A stretch of DNA of 11,097 nt from positions 1 to 11,097 of the forward strand of contig CALBKB010000133.1 of assembly GCA_937892635.1 (NCBI GenBank), given 5' to 3'. This document shows positions 5,817 through 11,097 of the stretch, piece after piece. How positions within the stretch are numbered: position 1 is the stretch's first letter; the number at the start of each line of letters is the position of its first letter. Made by a program: the position numbers and the translations under genes. This DNA is from an uncultured Clostridia bacterium. GTDB lineage: Bacteria > Bacillota > Clostridia > Oscillospirales > UMGS1783. The notes under the pieces are model-generated. The model did no database searches. It was not told the origin of the DNA and worked only from the letters and a program-made list of their open reading frames with translations.

Positions 5817-7205
5817 ATGGCTTATCAATATGAAGTTGCTGTGTTGGGCGGCGGCCCCGGGGGATATGTCGCTGCCATTGCCAGTGCGCAACTTGGCATG
5901 AAAACTGTCCTTATTGAAAAAGATTCTCTTGGCGGTACCTGCCTTAATCGTGGTTGCATCCCCACTAAGGCACTACTCCATTCGGCAGAACTATATCGTC
6001 AAACTAAAGAAGCAGCAGAATATGGCGTCTTTGCCGAAAAAGTTACTTTTGATTACAGCAAAGTAGCTGCTAAGAAAGATGCTGTCGTTTCTCGTCTTGT
6101 GCGTGGCATTGAGGGGCTTGTACGCGGCAATAAAGTTACTCTTGTTCGCGGTGAAGGTGTTTTCAAAGATGCGCACACGATTGAAGTGTTGGGCAAAGAG
6201 GCACAAAACATTACCTTTGACAAGGCCATTATTGCAACAGGTTCCTATCCGTCCCGCATTCCCATTCCCGGCACCGATCTGCCCGGCGTTATGGACAGTG
6301 ACGGTTTCTTAGCCATGACTGAGCTGCCCAAATCAGCTGTTATGATTGGCGGCGGCGTTATCGGTCTTGAATTTGCATCCGTCCTCAAAGATTTTGGCAG
6401 TGACGTGTCGGTAATTGAAATGATGCCTGAAATTTTACCCGGTACCGACAAAGAAATTGCAGCCGGTATGCGTAGCATTTTGGAAAAGAAGGGCATTCGT
6501 TTCTATCTCAATGCCAAAGTTTCCAAGATTGCTCAGGGACTTACCGTTCATTTTGAGCAAAACGGCAAACAGTTGACGGAAAAGGGTGAAATTGCTGTTC
6601 TTTCAACCGGTCGTCGCCCACTTTCACAAAACGTTGGCTTTGAAGCCCTTGGCTTGAACATGGAGCGCGGCTTTATCACGGTCGATGACTATTGCTGCAC
6701 CAATGTGCCTAATATCTATGCCATTGGTGATGTAAACGGCAAAAAGATGTTAGCACACGCCGCCAGCGAGCAAGGTATGGTTGCTGCCCGCAACTGTAAA
6801 GAAGGCAATCATCACAAGGCAGACTTTACCTTAATTCCCGCTTGTGTCTATACAACTCCTGAGATTGCTTGCATTGGCTTGGATGAGGAGGCCGCCAAAA
6901 AAGCAGGATATAACGTAAAGGTGGGCAAATTCTCCTCGACAGGCAACGGTAAATCCTTGATCGTTGGCGAACAAGAAGGCTTTGTAAAAATTGTTTCGGA
7001 TGAGGCAACCGGCGAAATTCTCGGCATGCAACTTTTCTGTGATCGTGCAACCGATATGATTGGTGAAGGATTAGCGGCTATCAAGCTAGAAAGCACCGTT
7101 TCTGAAATCGCAGAAGCTGTGCATCCGCATCCCACGGTGAATGAAATGATTATGGAAGCGGCGCATACCATCCTTGGCGAATGTGCCCATAGCATTAAAC
7201 GATAA
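5817..7205 (+). CDS. lpdA: Dihydrolipoamide dehydrogenase (E3)
   Basis: 462 residues from the preferred start, the normal length for the family. This flavoprotein reoxidises the dihydrolipoyl arms of E2 and passes electrons to NAD+. Visible: the FAD-binding GGGPGG at 11-16, the redox-active disulfide GGTCLNRGCIPTK (Cys42, Cys47), a second GGGVIGLEFAS for NAD binding in mid-protein, the second FAD motif IYAIGDVNG, and the C-terminal catalytic pair in HPHPTVNE (His438, Glu443). There is no N-terminal lipoyl domain, unlike some acetoin-complex E3s. It lies 64 bases after E2, the only sizeable gap in the operon, with a hairpin between them, so its level may be set separately from E1/E2. It is 9 bases from the next gene. 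The call as E3 is firm. Confidence 0.95.
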   Translation: MAYQYEVAVLGGGPGGYVAAIASAQLGMKTVLIEKDSLGGTCLNRGCIPTKALLHSAELYRQTKEAAEYGVFAEKVTFDYSKVAAKKDAVVSRLVRGIEGLVRGNKVTLVRGEGVFKDAHTIEVLGKEAQNITFDKAIIATGSYPSRIPIPGTDLPGVMDSDGFLAMTELPKSAVMIGGGVIGLEFASVLKDFGSDVSVIEMMPEILPGTDKEIAAGMRSILEKKGIRFYLNAKVSKIAQGLTVHFEQNGKQLTEKGEIAVLSTGRRPLSQNVGFEALGLNMERGFITVDDYCCTNVPNIYAIGDVNGKKMLAHAASEQGMVAARNCKEGNHHKADFTLIPACVYTTPEIACIGLDEEAAKKAGYNVKVGKFSSTGNGKSLIVGEQEGFVKIVSDEATGEILGMQLFCDRATDMIGEGLAAIKLESTVSEIAEAVHPHPTVNEMIMEAAHTILGECAHSIKR

Positions 7206-7214
7206 GGTGATTGC

Positions 7215-8459
7215 ATGAAATTTGAACTCAATTACAGCAAAACACAGGTTTGCTTTGATATTCCTAATGAATCCTATTGTTGCACTATCAAAGCCAATCC
7301 GGTAGACGTTCAGGAAGCCGGGAGGGAAGAGGTGCGCCGCTCACTCCAAGAACCCATTGGTGCCCCCATGCTTCGTAATGTCGTAAAAGCCGGTGAGAAG
7401 ATCGTTATTATTACCAGCGATATCACTCGCCCCGTGCCCAGTTACGACGTAATTCCGCCCATTTTAGAAGAATTACAGGCCGCTGGCGTTGCCGACAAAG
7501 ACATTACTGTAGTTTTCGCCTTAGGCTCACACCGCGAACACACTAAGGAGGAAATGATCCGCTTGGTTGGTCAAGAGGTTTACGACAGGGTAAACTGTAT
7601 TGATGCGAAGGCGGAACATTGCGTGCATCTTGGCATTACCAAGGCAGGAACTCCTGTAGATGTCTTTGATGTAGTGGCTAATGCTGATCGCAGAATTTGT
7701 GTCGGCAATATTGAGTATCACTATTTTGCCGGTTATTCGGGCGGCGCTAAAGCCATTATGCCCGGTGTTTCGACCCGAGCAGCCATTCAGGTCAACCATT
7801 CTATGATGGTGCACGACGAAGCCGCCACCGGTCGCATTAGCGGCAACCCGGTTCGTGAAGATATTGACAGTGTTGCCGATTTCTGTCGCATTGATTATAT
7901 TGTCAACGTTGTGCTAAGCGAACATAAAAAGATCCTGAAATCCTTTGCCGGTCATTACATTGAGGCGCACCGTGCAGGTTGCCGCTTTTTAGATACATTA
8001 TATAAGGTTCCTATTTCGGAGCGTGCAGAAATTGTGGTTGCTTCCTCGGGAGGATATCCGAAGGATCTTAACCTGTATCAAGCCCAAAAAGGCCTTGATA
8101 ACGCCAAATTTGCCGTAAAAGATGGCGGCGTGATTGTGTTGGTAGCATCGTGTAAGGAAGGACTTGAAAACAAGAGCTTTGAACGCTGGATGACCACAAT
8201 GACCCCCGATGAAATGGTGGTTGAAATCAAAAAGAATTTCGAACTTGGCGGTCATAAAGCCGCAGCAATTGCTCTAGTAAAACAGCGCGTTGACATTTAT
8301 CTTGTCAGTGATTTAAATCCTGATTTTGTTCGATCCATTCATTTGACTCCCTTTGCCTGCGTCCAGGAGGCTGTTGATGCAGCGTTTGCTAAATGCGGCA
8401 AACAAGCCAAGGTTACGGTCATGCCCTATGCTGGCTCAACCCTTCCTCAGTGCGAATAA
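7215..8459 (+). CDS. larA: LarA-family nickel-pincer 2-hydroxyacid racemase/epimerase
   Basis: 414 residues, the usual LarA (DUF2088) length. LarA enzymes interconvert stereoisomers of 2-hydroxyacids by hydride transfer to a nickel-pincer nucleotide bound to a lysine. Residues aligned by eye to Lactiplantibacillus LarA: Asp69 and Arg72 (SDITRP), His106 (ALGSHREHT), catalytic His169 (HYFAGYSGG), cofactor lysine Lys179, Ni-binding His195 (VNHSMM), and Tyr288, Gln289, Lys292 (NLYQAQKG). All are present, so the enzyme should be active if the cofactor is made; larB, larC and larE are not in the window. AAGGTG at 7204-7209 supports the start. It is the last gene of the operon, eight bases before a terminator. 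The substrate is open: the superfamily includes lactate, malate, 2-hydroxyglutarate, phenyllactate and sugar-acid enzymes. Placement after a 2-oxo-acid dehydrogenase suggests the matching 2-hydroxyacid. Confidence 0.87.
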   Translation: MKFELNYSKTQVCFDIPNESYCCTIKANPVDVQEAGREEVRRSLQEPIGAPMLRNVVKAGEKIVIITSDITRPVPSYDVIPPILEELQAAGVADKDITVVFALGSHREHTKEEMIRLVGQEVYDRVNCIDAKAEHCVHLGITKAGTPVDVFDVVANADRRICVGNIEYHYFAGYSGGAKAIMPGVSTRAAIQVNHSMMVHDEAATGRISGNPVREDIDSVADFCRIDYIVNVVLSEHKKILKSFAGHYIEAHRAGCRFLDTLYKVPISERAEIVVASSGGYPKDLNLYQAQKGLDNAKFAVKDGGVIVLVASCKEGLENKSFERWMTTMTPDEMVVEIKKNFELGGHKAAAIALVKQRVDIYLVSDLNPDFVRSIHLTPFACVQEAVDAAFAKCGKQAKVTVMPYAGSTLPQCE

Positions 8460-8466
8460 ATGATTT

Positions 8467-8494
8467 AAGAACCCGGTTGACCGGGTTCTTTTTT
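8467..8494 (+). terminator. Rho-independent terminator of the operon
   Basis: Perfect ten-base-pair stem AAGAACCCGG (8467-8476) and CCGGGTTCTT (8481-8490) with loop TTGA, running into six T residues (8489-8494). It begins eight bases after the stop of the LarA-like gene and marks the end of the transcription unit. Confidence 0.93.
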
Positions 8495-8498
8495 CATC

Positions 8499-8527
8499 TT
8501 GCAACATAACAGAAAATGATATATTAT
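8499..8527 (+). promoter_or_regulatory. Candidate sigma-70/sigma-A promoter for the ABC-F gene
   Basis: TTGCAA (8499-8504), a 17-base spacer, and TATTAT (8522-8527), just after the operon terminator. It would start transcription near 8534 and leave a short leader of about 20 bases before the ATG at 8556. A perfect TATAAT also exists at 8533-8538, but it has no -35 at the right distance and would put the start of transcription inside the ribosome site. Assigned by eye only. Confidence 0.5.
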
Positions 8528-8555
8528 ATAGATATAATCTGTGGAGTTATGTATC

Positions 8556-10109
8556 ATGAGCATACTTGATGTCAAAAATTTAACACATACATTCGGCGAC
8601 AAAAAGCTATTTAATGATACCGGTATTTCTCTTTTTGGCGGCGATAAAATGGGGTTGACCGGATTAAACGGGGCAGGGAAGACAACCTTTATCAACATGC
8701 TGATCGGAGAACTGATCCCGGATCAAGGAAGCATCAAATGGAACCCGAAATCTAAAGTCAGTTATTTAGACCAGCAGGTTGGCGTAAAAGAGAAGGTTAC
8801 CATACGTACCTTTTTAGAACAAGCATTTGCCGATCTGATTGAAACCGATCACAGACTTAACGAACTCAACCTTAAGATTGCTCAAACAACTGATGAGAAT
8901 GAACTTTATAAATTATATATGCGCGCCGGCGCCATGCAGGAAGAATTAGAAAGTCGCAATTTTTACGGCATAAACAGTCAAATTGATAAAATTGCCCACG
9001 GTTTGAGCATTCATGCCTTTGGTATGGATACCCCCCTGTGTCAACTGAGCGGAGGTCAACGCATTCGTGTTCTGCTTGCAAAAATGCTGCTTGAACACCC
9101 CGACGTATTAATCCTGGATGAACCGACCAACTTCCTTGATAAAGAAAATATAGAGTGGCTTACTAAATATCTTATAAACTTTAAAGGCGCCTTCATCTTA
9201 GTAAGTCACGACTACGATTTCCTTAACAAGGTTGTCAACTGCATCTGTGATATTGAATTCGGAAAGATGACCCGATTTAACTGCAACTATGATAGTTTTG
9301 TTGTGCAAAAAGAAAGCAAACATCAAGAATATGTTAAGCAATACAATGCTCAGCAAAAAGAAGTAGCCGCATTAGAGGACTACATCAATCGCAATATTGT
9401 TCGTGCCTCAACGTCGGCAATGGCAAAAAGTCGCCGAAAAAAACTAGAAAAAATGGAGCTTCTTGAAAAACCGAGTGAAACGCCACCGCCAACCTTTGAA
9501 TTTTCCTTCACGGCGCCAGTTGGCAAAACCGTGATGTGGATCAATGACTTGGAGGTTGGGTATACTGAGCCGCTCCTGCCAAAAATTAATCTGATATTGC
9601 GTTTGGGAGAAAAGATTGCCGTAACCGGATTTAACGGAATTGGCAAGACAACCTTTCTAAAAACCATTTGTGGGCTATTAACGCCTGTATCCGGTCATTA
9701 TAAATATACCGATCGCCTAAAAATCGGATACTATGAACAAGAAAACGTTTGGGACGATGCATCTTTGTCACCCTTTCAGGAAATCAAAAACTGCTTTCCT
9801 AAATTAAGTGATAAGGAAGTTCGAGCCGCATTGGCTCGATGCGGCCTCAAAAATTCATTGATGACTCAAAAGTTATCAACCTTATCCGGCGGCGAGCAAT
9901 CTAAGGTGAAAATATGCAAACTCACCCTTGACCGTTTCAGCCTTCTGGTATTAGATGAGCCAACTAACCATCTTGATGTCATGGCGATTGAACAACTAAA
10001 AAATGCCGTTCGCGCCTTTGAAGGCAGTGTCATATTCGTATCCCACAGCAAAGAATTCTGCGATCAAGCCGCTGACCGCACGTTTGACTTTGAATCCCTT
10101 TTTGATTAG
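8556..10109 (+). CDS. ABC-F family ATPase (two ATP-binding cassettes, ribosome-associated type)
   Basis: 517 residues from the ATG at 8556, which has GGAG at 8543-8546; an in-frame GTG at 8541 overlaps the region upstream of that site and is less likely. Two cassettes: Walker A GLNGAGKT (36-43), signature LSGGQ (164-168) and DEPTNFLD; then Walker A GFNGIGKT (from residue 358), signature LSGGE (443-447) and DEPTNHLD. Both cassettes keep the switch histidine (VSHDYDF, VSHSKEF). The region between them holds charged helices and the basic stretch SRRKKLEKMELL, as in ABC-F linkers. There are no membrane segments, so it is a soluble protein, not a transporter. ABC-F proteins bind the ribosomal E site, aiding translation or protecting against antibiotics. 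By length and motifs it resembles YbiT/YdiF-like members, but resistance versus housekeeping cannot be decided here. Confidence 0.9.
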   Translation: MSILDVKNLTHTFGDKKLFNDTGISLFGGDKMGLTGLNGAGKTTFINMLIGELIPDQGSIKWNPKSKVSYLDQQVGVKEKVTIRTFLEQAFADLIETDHRLNELNLKIAQTTDENELYKLYMRAGAMQEELESRNFYGINSQIDKIAHGLSIHAFGMDTPLCQLSGGQRIRVLLAKMLLEHPDVLILDEPTNFLDKENIEWLTKYLINFKGAFILVSHDYDFLNKVVNCICDIEFGKMTRFNCNYDSFVVQKESKHQEYVKQYNAQQKEVAALEDYINRNIVRASTSAMAKSRRKKLEKMELLEKPSETPPPTFEFSFTAPVGKTVMWINDLEVGYTEPLLPKINLILRLGEKIAVTGFNGIGKTTFLKTICGLLTPVSGHYKYTDRLKIGYYEQENVWDDASLSPFQEIKNCFPKLSDKEVRAALARCGLKNSLMTQKLSTLSGGEQSKVKICKLTLDRFSLLVLDEPTNHLDVMAIEQLKNAVRAFEGSVIFVSHSKEFCDQAADRTFDFESLFD

Positions 10110-10121
10110 AGGTAACTATTC

Positions 10122-11097
10122 ATGGTATCTAAAATTTATTCTGCCGGTACCGACGGAATCTGTGGTTACGTAGTCGAAACCGAAATTGACGTAGCGCAAG
10201 GTCTGCCAACTTTTGATATCGTTGGTTTACCGGATGCTGCCGTAAAGGAATCCAAAGAACGTGTTCGTTCTGCCGTTAAAAATTGCGGATTTGAAGTGCC
10301 CGCACGTCGCATCACCGTTAACTTAGCTCCGGCCGACAAGCGCAAAGAAGGGGCTGTTTTTGACCTTCCTATCCTTGTTGGACTGTTGCAAGCTTCAGGA
10401 CAGCTCCTAGCTAACTTATCAGACATGGCCTTTATTGGTGAATTATCCCTGTCCGGCGACATTCGCCCCGTATATGGCGTACTGCCCATCATTATGGCAT
10501 TGCGTGAATCAGGCATTAAGAAGGTATTTGTGCCTCTGGAAAATGCAGATGAAGCGGCCATTGTTCATGATATAGAAATTTATCCCGCCGAACATGTGAT
10601 TCGTGTTTTGGACCACTTATTGAATGTTGCGCCCATTCAATCAGCACTCCCCAGGGAACTTTCTCTGACCAACGACATGGCGGGCAGCCTTGATTTTGCC
10701 GATGTGGCCGGTCAATTGCTTCCCAAAAAAGCGCTAGAAACAGCAGCCGCCGGCGGCCATAACATTCTGTTGATCGGCCCTCCCGGTTCCGGTAAGAGTA
10801 TGCTTGCCAAACGCTTGCCGTCTATTTTGCCTGACATGACATTTGATGAGGCGATTGAAGCCACGAAAATCCATTCGATATCCGGTCTCTTATCGCCATC
10901 TCAACCCATGATTCAGACCCGTCCTTTTCGTGCCCCGCATCACACCGTTTCCTATGCCGGCATGGCTGGAGGTGGCAGTAATCCGCGTCCCGGTGAGATT
11001 TCTTTAGCACATAACGGCGTGCTTTTTTTGGATGAACTTCCGGAATTTTCGCGTGCTGTAATCGAAGTATTGCGACAACCATTAGAAGAAAAGAAGA
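10122..11097 (+). CDS. comM: YifB/ComM family AAA+ ATPase (Mg chelatase-like), partial at the window end
   Basis: An open frame of 325 codons runs from ATG 10122 off the right edge; the full family length is about 500 residues. AGAGGT at 10108-10113 is the ribosome site, overlapping the ABC-F stop, and the N-terminus MVSKIYSAGTDGICGYVV fits the family. The N-terminal ChlI-like domain includes FDIVGLPDAAVKESKERVRS (31-50) and VNLAPADKRKEG (67-78); DFADVAGQ (191-198) precedes the AAA+ domain with Walker A GPPGSGKS (219-226), RPFRAPHHTVS (267-277) and Walker B LFLDELPEF (301-309). In Haemophilus and Vibrio, ComM is a helicase promoting branch migration during natural transformation; in other bacteria the role is less clear. 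It is downstream of the ABC-F gene with a 12-base gap, probably in the same transcript. The C-terminal part is not visible. Confidence 0.93.
   Translation, partial: MVSKIYSAGTDGICGYVVETEIDVAQGLPTFDIVGLPDAAVKESKERVRSAVKNCGFEVPARRITVNLAPADKRKEGAVFDLPILVGLLQASGQLLANLSDMAFIGELSLSGDIRPVYGVLPIIMALRESGIKKVFVPLENADEAAIVHDIEIYPAEHVIRVLDHLLNVAPIQSALPRELSLTNDMAGSLDFADVAGQLLPKKALETAAAGGHNILLIGPPGSGKSMLAKRLPSILPDMTFDEAIEATKIHSISGLLSPSQPMIQTRPFRAPHHTVSYAGMAGGGSNPRPGEISLAHNGVLFLDELPEFSRAVIEVLRQPLEEKK

Noticed and set aside
2167..7205. Plain acetoin catabolism operon (acoABCL)
   Set aside because: The E1 subunits look acetoin-like, but no AcoR-type regulator or acetoin-specific gene is visible, and the flanking acyl-CoA ligase and LarA-like racemase are not part of known acetoin operons. 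Kept as an alternative, not as the main reading.
10166..10561. Minus-strand open frame of 131 codons within the YifB/ComM gene
   Set aside because: The plus-strand frame from 10122 is continuous and matches the YifB/ComM family throughout, so the antisense frame is a shadow.

Overview
The window looks like a chromosomal segment of an anaerobic or fermentative Firmicute-type bacterium. This is an inference from the mid-40s GC content (by eye), strong AGGAGG-type ribosome binding sites, and an acetoin-dehydrogenase-style E1/E2/E3 cluster next to ABC-F and YifB/ComM genes. All recognisable genes lie on the + strand. No RNA gene, insertion sequence, CRISPR array or phage gene was seen.

Region 1 (1-8494) is one tightly packed operon whose start lies upstream of the window. 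It holds the last residues of a probable CoA-acylating aldehyde dehydrogenase, then the beta and alpha subunits of an ADP-forming acyl-CoA synthetase of the succinyl-CoA synthetase family. These are followed by a complete 2-oxo-acid/acetoin dehydrogenase complex (E1alpha, E1beta, a four-module E2, E3) and a LarA-type nickel-dependent 2-hydroxyacid racemase/epimerase. Gaps are -4 to about 15 bases, except for a 64-base gap between E2 and E3 that carries a strong hairpin. The operon closes with a clear rho-independent terminator.

Region 2 (8495-11097) begins with a likely new promoter. It holds an ABC-F ATPase and, 12 bases further on, the first 325 codons of a YifB/ComM-family AAA+ protein that runs off the window. 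These are housekeeping-type genes with no visible link to the operon.

Read together, the operon suggests a pathway. A 2-hydroxyacid is racemised (LarA-like) and oxidised elsewhere to a 2-oxo acid. The E1/E2/E3 complex decarboxylates that oxidatively to an acyl-CoA with NADH. The acyl-CoA is then either cleaved by the SucCD-like ligase to make ATP or reduced by the acylating aldehyde dehydrogenase to dispose of NADH. The substrate is not known. The SucD-like subunit keeps its catalytic histidine but differs from classical SucD around the substrate pocket, so a substrate other than succinate (for example a sulfonated or hydroxylated short acid) is a real possibility. Other oddities are an E2 with two nearly identical lipoyl domains and two peripheral-subunit-binding domains, and a GDS in place of GDG in the E1alpha thiamine diphosphate motif.
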